DNA from: Microbacterium sp.
GTDB taxonomy: Bacteria; Actinomycetota; Actinomycetes; Actinomycetales; Microbacteriaceae
Assembly (NCBI GenBank): GCA_031277885.1
Contig: JAITLM010000179.1
Span: 1 to 45,079 of the forward strand
Reading direction: 5' to 3'
DNA: 45,079 bases
The notes beneath the pieces are model-generated. The model worked only from the letters and a program-made list of their open reading frames with translations, did not search any database and was not told the DNA's origin. Shown here one piece after another: positions 26,728 through 35,257 of the stretch (within the stretch, counting starts at the first letter, position 1; each line of letters begins with the position of its first letter). A program made the translations under genes and the position numbers.

Positions 26728-28302
26728 TCACTCGTACATGCGGATCGAGGTCGGGTCGATGCCGTCGCCCTCGGTGAAGGTGGCCTTGTTCGCGAACGTG
26801 TGCCGTGCGATGGTCGCGTAGAGCACCACGGACGACGTGGTCAGCAGCGACTTCTCGGCGGCGGCCCAGTCATCGCATCCCTCGGTGCCCGCCTTGGCGG
26901 ACGCGGCCGCCACCGCGGCGACGTAGTCCGGGTCGTCGATCGAGGCGAAGTTGGAGCCGTTCGGAGGGGTCGGGCCGGAGACGAACGGCACGAGCGACGT
27001 GGGCAGTCCCACGGTGACTCCGGCGCCCGAGATGTCCCAGTCTCCGGTCGAGAGCAGCGTCTCGCTGATCGAGGGGCCGTCGAGGGACTTCACGGTCACG
27101 TCCACGCCGATCTTCTTCCACATCGACTGCAGGAGCTCGACGGCCGCCGTGCCGGTGTCGCCCAGGACCGAGGCGTAGACCATCTTGAGCGTGAGCGGCT
27201 TGCCGTCCTTGGCGCGCACGCCGTCGGATCCGAGCTTCCAGCCGGCTGCGTCGAGGGCAGCGCCGGCCGCCTTGGCGTCGAATCCGGGGATGTTGCCCTT
27301 GACGGTGTCGGCACGGCACGGGTTCGGGGCGACGGTCACGAACCCGGTCGGCACCTCACCCGCGAAGACCTGACGCGCCTGGTCCAGATCCACCGCCTGG
27401 GTGAGCGCCTTGCGCACGGCGGGATCCGCCGTGGCCCGGCCGCTCGCCTGGTTGTAGATCAACTGGCCGGCCGGGGCGAGGATGTGCGTGCTGAAGAGCT
27501 TGGCGTTCTGGAGGCGCTGCTGATCCGGTCCGACGACGCCGGCGGCGTTGACCTCGCCGGACATCACGAGATTGGCCGCGGTGGTCTCGTTGGGGATCAC
27601 CCGGAAGACGGCCTTGTCCGGCAGTCCCTTCTGGTTCGGATCCCAGCCGCCGGCGACGAAGTCCTTGCGGCGGGTCAGCGTGTACTGGCTGTTCGGGGTG
27701 ATCTCGGTCATCGTGAACATGCCCGTCGAGCCCTTGCCGGCGGCGAGGGCCTTGGGGTCCTTCAGCACGGTGCCGCAGACGATCGAGATGTTGCCGATGT
27801 TCTGCAGGAGGAACGCGTCGGGGTGGCCGCTCGTGACCGTCACGGTGCGCGTGGCGTCGTCGCCGACGGCGGTCGTGCCGGGCTGCACCTCGAGGCCGAC
27901 GAGAGGGGAGGCGGTGGCGGGATCCACGACGTGGCTGATGTTGGCGGCCACGTCGCTCGCCTTCAGCGGGGTGCCGTCTTCGCAGGTGAGCTTGTCGCGC
28001 AGCGTGAACGTCGCGGTCGTGGTGTCGGCGGTCCACTTCTCGGCGAGACCGGACGCGACGCCGCCGTCCTCCTTGATCGAGACGAGGCGGCCGTAGAGGA
28101 AGCGGTCGATCCCTCGGGCCACGGACATCGCCGTGATGAACGGGTCGAGCGATCCGGGGTCGGTCGCGATGGCCTGCGTGAACGTCTTTCCGTTCGCGAG
28201 CGCGGCGTCCTTGCCGGCTCCGGCAGCGCCGCCTCCGGCGCAGGACGTCAGGACGAGGGCGGTCGCGCCGAGGATCGCGATGAGCGGGGTGCGGTGTCGC
28301 AT
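26728..28302 (-). CDS. Peptide ABC transporter substrate-binding lipoprotein (SBP family 5)
   Basis: This is a 524-residue extracytoplasmic binding protein of the DppA/OppA family. A signal peptide with lipobox L-T-S-C places the lipidated Cys at residue 21. The mature part begins with a Gly/Ala linker and the family's A-T-D-P-G-S-L-D-P-F segment. The later K-W-T-A-D-T-T-T-A-T-F-T-L-R region is also typical. It delivers peptides to DppB/DppCD/DppF encoded downstream. GGAGG lies just before the ATG. A serine hydrolase gene and a hairpin separate it from the permease genes, which could allow more binding protein than permease to be made. Confidence 0.93.
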   Translation of the reverse strand: MRHRTPLIAILGATALVLTSCAGGGAAGAGKDAALANGKTFTQAIATDPGSLDPFITAMSVARGIDRFLYGRLVSIKEDGGVASGLAEKWTADTTTATFTLRDKLTCEDGTPLKASDVAANISHVVDPATASPLVGLEVQPGTTAVGDDATRTVTVTSGHPDAFLLQNIGNISIVCGTVLKDPKALAAGKGSTGMFTMTEITPNSQYTLTRRKDFVAGGWDPNQKGLPDKAVFRVIPNETTAANLVMSGEVNAAGVVGPDQQRLQNAKLFSTHILAPAGQLIYNQASGRATADPAVRKALTQAVDLDQARQVFAGEVPTGFVTVAPNPCRADTVKGNIPGFDAKAAGAALDAAGWKLGSDGVRAKDGKPLTLKMVYASVLGDTGTAAVELLQSMWKKIGVDVTVKSLDGPSISETLLSTGDWDISGAGVTVGLPTSLVPFVSGPTPPNGSNFASIDDPDYVAAVAAASAKAGTEGCDDWAAAEKSLLTTSSVVLYATIARHTFANKATFTEGDGIDPTSIRMYE

Positions 28303-28331
28303 CAGAAGCCTCCAGCAGTGTTCGGGTGGTG

Positions 28332-28391
28332 CGGGATGGGGAACGGGATGGTGCGGGAAGGGGAGAGGGGAGGGATGACGGGGGGAGGGGA
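28332..28391 (+). repeat. Purine-rich G-run tract with quadruplex potential
   Basis: The plus strand is almost all G and A here, with repeated G runs of 3 to 6. The stretch 28355-28374 has four runs of at least three G separated by 1-3 nt, the canonical G-quadruplex pattern. It lies in the region just upstream of the binding-protein gene, on its template strand. Confidence 0.6.
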
Positions 28392-28425
28392 GTCCGGGCC
28401 GACCCCTGAGCGGGTCGGCCCGGAC
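28392..28425 (-). terminator. Terminator after the class A beta-lactamase-fold gene
   Basis: A 14-bp perfect stem (GTCCGGGCCGACCC and its complement) with a 6-nt loop lies immediately past the stop codon at 28427. It separates the two upstream hydrolase genes from the binding-protein gene. Confidence 0.75.
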
Positions 28426-28426
28426 G

Positions 28427-29332
28427 TCAGGACCGCTCGGCGCGCAGCTGCTCGACGGCGGCGAATCCGGCGCGGCCGATCGACGCGTCGACGCGCGGCA
28501 GCCGCTCGTCGAGCGTGCGCGCGCGGGTGAACACGGCGACGGCGTGCTGGCGGCCGTCGGGATAGGTGACCACCCCCGCCTCGTTGCGCCAGCGCGGGAG
28601 GGTTCCGGTCTTCGCCGCGAGGGTCACCCCGTTCGGGAACCCGGACGTCAGCCGGTGCGGCCAGATCTGCTGCGCCATGATCGCCCTGGCCTGTGCGCAG
28701 GCCTCGGCGGGGGCGGCGGTGTCGGTCCACAGCGCGTTCAGGAGCGTGGTGACGTCGCGAGGGGTGGACGCCGAGGTGCGTGCGGGGTCGAGGGCGGAGA
28801 TCCCGAGCAGCTGCTCGGGCTCCGCGCCGGACAGCAGCTCCTCCAGATCGTCGTCGCTGGAGCCGCCGAGGTCGGCCACGACGGAGGCGAACAGATCCTC
28901 GCAGCACCCGATGAGCCGCGTGTTCCGCAGGCCTAGGTCGGCGATCACCCGGTCGACGGCGTCGCCGCCCAGGCGGTGGTACAGGACGTCGGTGGCGGCG
29001 TTGTCGCTCATCGTCATCATGTTCTGGGCGAGATCGCGCCAGCTCGCCTGCACGTCGTCCGAGAATCCGGCCGTGCCGATGCCGCCGATGCGGTAGCGCG
29101 CGGTGACGGTCGTCCTCTCGGTCGGATCCAGTGTGCCGGCCGCGACGGCCCGGACGTAGGCGGTGAGCACCAGGATCTTGAAGACGGAGGCGAGCACGAC
29201 GGGCTCGTCGGCGCCGGAGTCCACCTCCGGGCCGCCCTCGGCGCCGATCTCGCGGGCGTGCAGGAAGCCCTCCGCGTCCGCCTCCTCGAAGATCTCCGCG
29301 ATCGAGGTCGCGGTCGCGGCGAGCGCGCTCAT
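28427..29332 (-). CDS. Class A beta-lactamase-fold serine hydrolase, apparently cytosolic
   Basis: This 301-residue protein shows the class A motif set: S49-V-F-K52, S109-D-N111 and K241-T-G243. E171 in A-E-P-E-Q-L sits where the general-base Glu166 of true beta-lactamases lies (W-E-P-E-L-N). The following Asn170 equivalent appears to be replaced. There is no signal peptide or lipobox, which argues against a secreted penicillinase and for a role on intracellular peptide or amide substrates. The ATG at 29332 overlaps the preceding hydrolase stop by 4 nt (ATGA), so the two are made together. A drug-resistance role is possible but not favoured. Confidence 0.85.
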   Translation of the reverse strand: MSALAATATSIAEIFEEADAEGFLHAREIGAEGGPEVDSGADEPVVLASVFKILVLTAYVRAVAAGTLDPTERTTVTARYRIGGIGTAGFSDDVQASWRDLAQNMMTMSDNAATDVLYHRLGGDAVDRVIADLGLRNTRLIGCCEDLFASVVADLGGSSDDDLEELLSGAEPEQLLGISALDPARTSASTPRDVTTLLNALWTDTAAPAEACAQARAIMAQQIWPHRLTSGFPNGVTLAAKTGTLPRWRNEAGVVTYPDGRQHAVAVFTRARTLDERLPRVDASIGRAGFAAVEQLRAERS

Positions 29333-30717
29333 GCGTCGACCCGGCGGTCGGCGCGTCCGGTGTGCAGGTACAGGGCCCGGCCGTGGCCGTCGTCCCCGAC
29401 GAAGGCGTGCGGGATGCGCACGCCGTGGTCCGTCTCCCGGGGGAGCAGGCTGTCGCGCGACCAGCCCACGAGCTCGACGGGCGCGGGCGCGGGTCCGAGA
29501 TCGGCGAAGATCCCCTTCATCGTGCGCGCGAGCCAGATCCGGCCGTCGTCGTCGACGCTCACCGTGGAGTCCGAGACCGAGGACGAGTAGGTGCCGAGGA
29601 TGCGGTCCAGGTCGACGTCGACCGGGGAGGACGGGAGGGCGGGGAGCGGGGGCATCTCGACCCCGGCGAGGGCGGACAGGACCTTCGAGAGCACGCGGTG
29701 GTAGAGCTCGATCGTCTCGCCGCCGTTGGTGAGCAGCACCACGGCGACGCCCGCGGAGGGCACGAAGCGCAGGAACGCGTTCTGCCCGATCGTGCCGCCG
29801 TCGTGTCCGTAGACGGGCCCGCCGGCCCAGTCGAAGATCTCCCAGCCGAGGCCCCACGCGTCGCCGAGCACGCCGAGGTCGGGGAGGTCGACCTGACGCT
29901 CCTGCATCGCGGCGACGCTCCGGGCGGACAGCACCCGCGTGCCGTCCTCGGCGACGCCGCCGGCCATGTGCATGCCCGCGAAGCCCAGCAGGTCCCGCGG
30001 GGTCATCGCGAGCATCGATCCCGCCGGCGCGTTGGAGCGGACCAGGCTCCACACCGGCGCGGGGACGGGCTCGCCGCCGCCGTCCGCGGGGATGTGCCCG
30101 AGCGCGGCGCGGAACATGATCGCCTGCGAGGCGTCGGTCGCGACGTGCGTGAGCCCCAGCGGGCCGGCGAGGTGCGCGTGCAGCGCCTGGTCGTAGGTCT
30201 GGCCGCGCAGCACCTCGATGATGCGGCCGAGCACGACGAAGGCGGCGTTGTTGTAGGAGAAGCGCTCGCCGGGGGCGAAGAGCTGCGGGGCGTCGGCGAT
30301 CGTCGCCAGGTACTTCTCGACCGCGTCGTCGCCGACCCCGGTGTCGTTGAAGAGATCGCCCTCGAAGCCGCTGACGTGGCTGAGCAGCTGCCGGGTGGTG
30401 ATGGCGGAGGCAGCGGCGTCGTCGCCGATCGCGAAGGTGGGGACCGTGTCGCGCACGGGGGCGTCGAGATCGAGCAGCCCTTCATCCACGAGCTGCATGA
30501 TGAGCGTCGCGGTCCAGGTCTTCGTGATGGATCCGATCTGGAACACCGAGTCCTCGTCGGCCTCCACTCCGGTGTTCTTGTTCAGGACGCCGGCCGCGGC
30601 GGTGAAGATCTCGCCGCCGGCGAGGATTCCCACGGAGGCGGCGGGGACGTGCGCCTCGGCGATCAGTGCGGGGAGGTTCTCCCGCACCCAGGTGCCGATT
30701 TCGTTCAGGTCGGACAT
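29329..30717 (-). CDS. Serine beta-lactamase-family hydrolase, paralogue of the S9-fusion domain
   Basis: This 462-residue cytosolic protein has the active-site set S63-I-T-K66, Y155-N-N157 and H-D-G in V-Y-G-H-D-G-G-T-I-G. It matches the C-terminal domain of the protein at 17909-21244 along its whole length. Shared segments include G-V-G-D-D-A-x-E-x-Y, G-D-A-W-G-x-G-W and L-T-N-G-G, so one is a duplicate of the other. The substrate is unknown; D-amino-acid peptides, amides or esters are typical for the family. The ATG at 30717 has AGAGGAG upstream, and a TAGTCT -10 box lies about 54 nt before it. Confidence 0.88.
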   Translation of the reverse strand: MSDLNEIGTWVRENLPALIAEAHVPAASVGILAGGEIFTAAAGVLNKNTGVEADEDSVFQIGSITKTWTATLIMQLVDEGLLDLDAPVRDTVPTFAIGDDAAASAITTRQLLSHVSGFEGDLFNDTGVGDDAVEKYLATIADAPQLFAPGERFSYNNAAFVVLGRIIEVLRGQTYDQALHAHLAGPLGLTHVATDASQAIMFRAALGHIPADGGGEPVPAPVWSLVRSNAPAGSMLAMTPRDLLGFAGMHMAGGVAEDGTRVLSARSVAAMQERQVDLPDLGVLGDAWGLGWEIFDWAGGPVYGHDGGTIGQNAFLRFVPSAGVAVVLLTNGGETIELYHRVLSKVLSALAGVEMPPLPALPSSPVDVDLDRILGTYSSSVSDSTVSVDDDGRIWLARTMKGIFADLGPAPAPVELVGWSRDSLLPRETDHGVRIPHAFVGDDGHGRALYLHTGRADRRVDA

Positions 30718-30770
30718 GTGCGCTCCTCTTCGTCGAGTGCGCCGTCGGTCAGGGTGACGGCGATGGGCCG

Positions 30771-30776
30771 AGACTA
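30771..30776 (-). promoter_or_regulatory. -10 box TAGTCT for the serine hydrolase pair
   Basis: TAGTCT on the minus strand lies about 54 nt before the ATG at 30717, in a 175-bp gap after the deacylase gene. This would give the two hydrolase genes their own promoter. I see no clear -35. Confidence 0.35.
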
Positions 30777-30892
30777 TTCGCGCGGATCCGCGTCCCGTTG
30801 GTGCGTGCCGACGAGGCTTCCGGAGACCTTGGTGCCCCCGGACAAGGCCTCGCCGGTCAGCGGCCGCGGACGGGGCGCACGGTCGTCTCCGG

Positions 30893-32380
30893 CTACGCGG
30901 CGCCGCGTACGGCGCGCCCCGGGTGGGCGTCGGTCACGATGTCCCCGGCGCGGACGACCTCGGTGCCGTGCACGTACAGATGCCGCACACCCTGCGAGGG
31001 GCGTGTGGGATCGGCGTACGTCGCGCGGTCGCTGATCGCGGCGGGGTCGAGCACGACGAGGTCCGCATCGGCGCCGACGGTCAGGTGACCCTTGGCGCGC
31101 ATCGCGGGGGAGACCTCGTCCAGCACACGGGCGGGCAGATAGGAGCAGCGGCGGAACGCCTCCGTCCAGCTCCAGGCGCCGGATTCGCGGACCATGAGGC
31201 GCAGCGACTTCGCGAAGGTCCCGGCCGTGCGCGGGTGCGTCTGGCCGCCCTCGGGCAGTGGCCAGACGCGCTGCTCGTACACGGTCGGCGCCCCGCCCGA
31301 TGCCGGCCAGGCGATCGGCATCGCATCGCTCGCCACGATCGCGTCGGGGTAGGCGAGGGCGCGATGCAGATGGGTGCGATCGAGGGGATCCGCCTCGTCC
31401 AGGAACGTGACGATGCACGCGGCCCCGGGATCCGAGGCGCGCACCTCGCGCAGCCGGGCCTCGTCGGCGATGCGCTCCCCGGTGTCGACGAGCACGAGTG
31501 CGGTCGGGCCGATGCCCAGACCCGCGAGCTTCTCCGGCGCGAGGAAGAACGCGCCGATCGCGGTGCTGCCCGCGCCATAGGGATACGCCTCGACGGTGAC
31601 CTGGGATCCGGCCGCACGACTGCGGTCCAGCAGCCCGAGAACGCGGTCGATGTGGCGCAGCGACGTGCTGTTCACATGGCAGTGGTGCATCGCGGCCCCG
31701 GTCTCCGCCGCCGCGCGGACGAGCTCCTCCGAGCCGTCGATCGGGGTCGCCGGGTCGGCTTCGATCAGCTCCCGCACGTGCGTGAAGGTCGGGGCGTGGG
31801 CCGCGGCGGCGAGGCGCGCGAGCTCCAGGTACTCGTCGGGATCGGAGCGCGGGGCGTAGCCCATCAGCACGCCGATGCCGAGGGCTCCGGCGGCGAGCTC
31901 GTTCTCCAGCAGCCCCAGCCAGCGCCGGCGTTCCGCGGGACTCGACGAGCGCTGCCATCCCGGGTTGCCGAGGAGGTCCATCGACGCGGTGAAGTCGGGG
32001 ACGGGGACCCGCTCGAGGTGCGCGTAGGCGCGGGCCTGGGCCCAGGAGGCGGAGAACCCGTAGTTCAGCGGACGCCCCTCGCGCCCGGCGCGCGCGATCG
32101 CCTCGGCCACCGGCATGAGGCCGGCCTCCAGATCGAGCGCCGTGGTGACGCCGTCCATGGCCTGCAGGCGATGTCCGGCGATCGAGTGCACGTGGCTGTG
32201 CAGGTCGACGAAGCCCGGCCCGACGACGAGGCCCTCCGCGTCGACGACGGCCGCCCCCTCCGGTGCGGGGATGCCCGATGCGACTGCGGCGATCCGGCCG
32301 TCGGAGATCAGCAGGTCTGAGATCGTGTCCGATCCGGTCCTCGGGTCGATGACGCGCCCGCCGCGCAGCAGAGTTTCCAC
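30893..32380 (-). CDS. N-acyl-D-amino-acid deacylase, probably N-acyl-D-glutamate type (amidohydrolase)
   Basis: This 495-residue metal-dependent amidohydrolase of the D-aminoacylase group has H61-S-H63 after strand 1. E85 in L-D-L-E-A-G is a candidate bridging ligand. Further metal-site elements are T-H-V-R-E, H-H-C-H-V-N-S and a late S-D-A-M-P Asp. The L-E-A-G and N-Y-G-F-S-A-S-W features resemble proteins annotated as D-glutamate deacylases, hence the substrate guess. It would release free D-amino acids from N-acyl-D-amino acids. The GTG at 32380 gives the family's usual N-terminus; longer frames run into the lacI promoter. It is divergent from lacI across 179 bp. Confidence 0.85.
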   Translation of the reverse strand: METLLRGGRVIDPRTGSDTISDLLISDGRIAAVASGIPAPEGAAVVDAEGLVVGPGFVDLHSHVHSIAGHRLQAMDGVTTALDLEAGLMPVAEAIARAGREGRPLNYGFSASWAQARAYAHLERVPVPDFTASMDLLGNPGWQRSSSPAERRRWLGLLENELAAGALGIGVLMGYAPRSDPDEYLELARLAAAAHAPTFTHVRELIEADPATPIDGSEELVRAAAETGAAMHHCHVNSTSLRHIDRVLGLLDRSRAAGSQVTVEAYPYGAGSTAIGAFFLAPEKLAGLGIGPTALVLVDTGERIADEARLREVRASDPGAACIVTFLDEADPLDRTHLHRALAYPDAIVASDAMPIAWPASGGAPTVYEQRVWPLPEGGQTHPRTAGTFAKSLRLMVRESGAWSWTEAFRRCSYLPARVLDEVSPAMRAKGHLTVGADADLVVLDPAAISDRATYADPTRPSQGVRHLYVHGTEVVRAGDIVTDAHPGRAVRGAA

Positions 32381-32513
32381 GCCCCCACGGTGCCAGCATC
32401 CGCACGCGGATGTCCGATGCGGCCGGACGAAGATCGCGCGCATTCCGGTGCGCCACGACGAAGGCCGCGGGCGGCGCGGCGGCGAAGCGGATGCGCAGGG
32501 AACGCTCCGACCC

Positions 32514-32519
32514 CATAAT
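32514..32519 (+). promoter_or_regulatory. -10 box CATAAT of the lacI-family gene
   Basis: CATAAT is near consensus and lies about 40 nt before the ATG at 32560. Transcription should begin near 32526, just ahead of the operator-like palindrome. No -35 match is seen. Confidence 0.5.
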
Positions 32520-32529
32520 GGACTCAGCC

Positions 32530-32545
32530 ATGTGACCGTGCACAT
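32530..32545. promoter_or_regulatory. LacI-type operator-like palindrome upstream of the regulator gene
   Basis: ATGTGACCGTGCACAT has a central CG and five perfectly matched outer pairs. It shares the pattern ATGTGA-x-CG-x-x-x-ACAT with the site at 33634-33649. It lies between the probable start site and the ribosome site (GAGGAGG at 32547-32553), a position suited to autorepression. Confidence 0.6.
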
Positions 32546-32559
32546 CGAGGAGGCTCTGC

Positions 32560-33573
32560 ATGTCGACCTCCTCCGAGCGCGCCCGCATGCCCAGCATCCG
32601 GGACGTCGCGCGTCTCGCCGGCGTCTCCCATCAGACGGTCTCCCGCGTGCTGAACGACCACCCGAGCATCCGTCCGGAGACCAAGGAGCGGGTGCTCGAC
32701 GCGATCCGCGTGCTGGACTACCGGCCCAACATCGCGGCGCGCGCGCTCGCCACCAGCCGGTCGAACACGCTCGGAATACTGTCCGCGACCACCGGGGAGT
32801 TCGGCCCGACGTCCTCGATCGCTGCGATCGAGGACGCGGCGCGCGCGGAGCGCTACTCCGTCAGCACGCTGAACCTGCCGGACACCACGCCCGAGGCGAT
32901 CGGCGCCGCGGTGCGCCAGCTGGTGAGGGAGGCGGTCGACGGCATCGTCGTGCTGGCCCCGCAGGTGCGCGTGTTCAACGTGCTGCGCGGGATGGCCGTG
33001 TCGGTGCCGTTCGTCAGCCTGCAGACGGCCTCGGGATCCGACGGCTTCAGCCACTCGGAGGATCAGCTCGCGGGCGCGCGCATGATCACCGAGTACCTGA
33101 TCCGGCTCGGGCACAGCGACATCCTGCATCTCGCGGGACCGCAGGACTGGATCGAGGCCGAGTCGCGCATGCGCGGCTACCTGGACGCGATGCGCGATGC
33201 GGATCTGCCGACGATCCCGCCGATCCGCGGCGACTGGACCGCCGACTTCGGCTACTTCGCGGGGCAGGAGCTTGCCCGTCGTCGGGACTTCACGGCCGTG
33301 TTCGCGGCGAACGACCTCATGGCGATCGGCCTCATGCACGGCTTCCGCGATGCGGGGCTCCGTGTTCCGGTCGACGTGAGCGTGGTGGGCTTCGATGACA
33401 TTCCGGTCGCGGCACATGTCGCGCCGCCCCTGACGACCGTGCATCAGGACTTCGCCGAACTGGGTCGCAGGGCCGTGCGGATCCTGCTGGCGCAGCTGCG
33501 CGGCGAGACGGTGCCGGAGTTCGGGCCCGTCGTCCCCGTGCTGTGCGGCCGCGAATCCGCGGCGTCACGGTAA
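32560..33573 (+). CDS. LacI-family transcriptional regulator
   Basis: This 337-residue DNA-binding repressor has a helix-turn-helix in S-I-R-D-V-A-R-L-A-G-V-S-H-Q-T-V-S-R-V-L-N (residues 12-32). The hinge helix R-P-N-I-A-A-R-A-L-A-T follows, and a periplasmic-binding-protein-like sugar domain with V-G-F-D-D-I-P near the C-terminus. The ATG at 32560 has GAGGAGG 6 nt upstream. It precedes a monosaccharide ABC importer on the same strand and is divergent from the deacylase gene. Two related operator-like sites, at its own promoter and at the importer promoter, suggest that it represses both. The inducer is probably a sugar transported by the importer. Confidence 0.94.
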   Translation: MSTSSERARMPSIRDVARLAGVSHQTVSRVLNDHPSIRPETKERVLDAIRVLDYRPNIAARALATSRSNTLGILSATTGEFGPTSSIAAIEDAARAERYSVSTLNLPDTTPEAIGAAVRQLVREAVDGIVVLAPQVRVFNVLRGMAVSVPFVSLQTASGSDGFSHSEDQLAGARMITEYLIRLGHSDILHLAGPQDWIEAESRMRGYLDAMRDADLPTIPPIRGDWTADFGYFAGQELARRRDFTAVFAANDLMAIGLMHGFRDAGLRVPVDVSVVGFDDIPVAAHVAPPLTTVHQDFAELGRRAVRILLAQLRGETVPEFGPVVPVLCGRESAASR

Positions 33574-33596
33574 AGACACGAATTCGGCTGCGGCAC

Positions 33597-33625
33597 TTGA
33601 CACTGCCGAAGCGCACGTGCACGAT
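33597..33625 (+). promoter_or_regulatory. Promoter of the monosaccharide importer operon
   Basis: A perfect -35 TTGACA (33597-33602) is followed after 17 nt by CACGAT (33620-33625), which keeps the key -10 A and T. The start site would be near 33632, so the operator at 33634 would block initiation. Confidence 0.6.
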
Positions 33626-33633
33626 GTAACCCG

Positions 33634-33649
33634 ATGTGAACGGTAACAT
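33634..33649. promoter_or_regulatory. LacI-type operator at the importer start site
   Basis: ATGTGAACGGTAACAT is a near-palindrome with a central CG, the usual form of LacI-family operators (6 of 8 pairs match). Extra half-sites flank it: GATGTAAC at 33623-33630 and CGTAACAT at 33654-33661. The overlap with the start site predicts repression. Confidence 0.7.
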
Positions 33650-33688
33650 TGACCGTAACATCACCGGACCTGGTATCGAAGGAGATCC

Positions 33689-35253
<1,565 letters not shown>

Positions 35254-35257
<4 letters not shown>

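Noticed and set aside
26704..28530. 608-codon plus-strand open frame opposite the peptide-binding protein
   Set aside because: The minus strand encodes a lipoprotein signal and a known binding-protein fold; the plus-strand translation has no recognisable feature.
28427..29332. Antibiotic-resistance beta-lactamase
   Set aside because: No signal peptide and the Asn after the general-base Glu appears absent; the context is peptide catabolism. Kept as a fold-level call.
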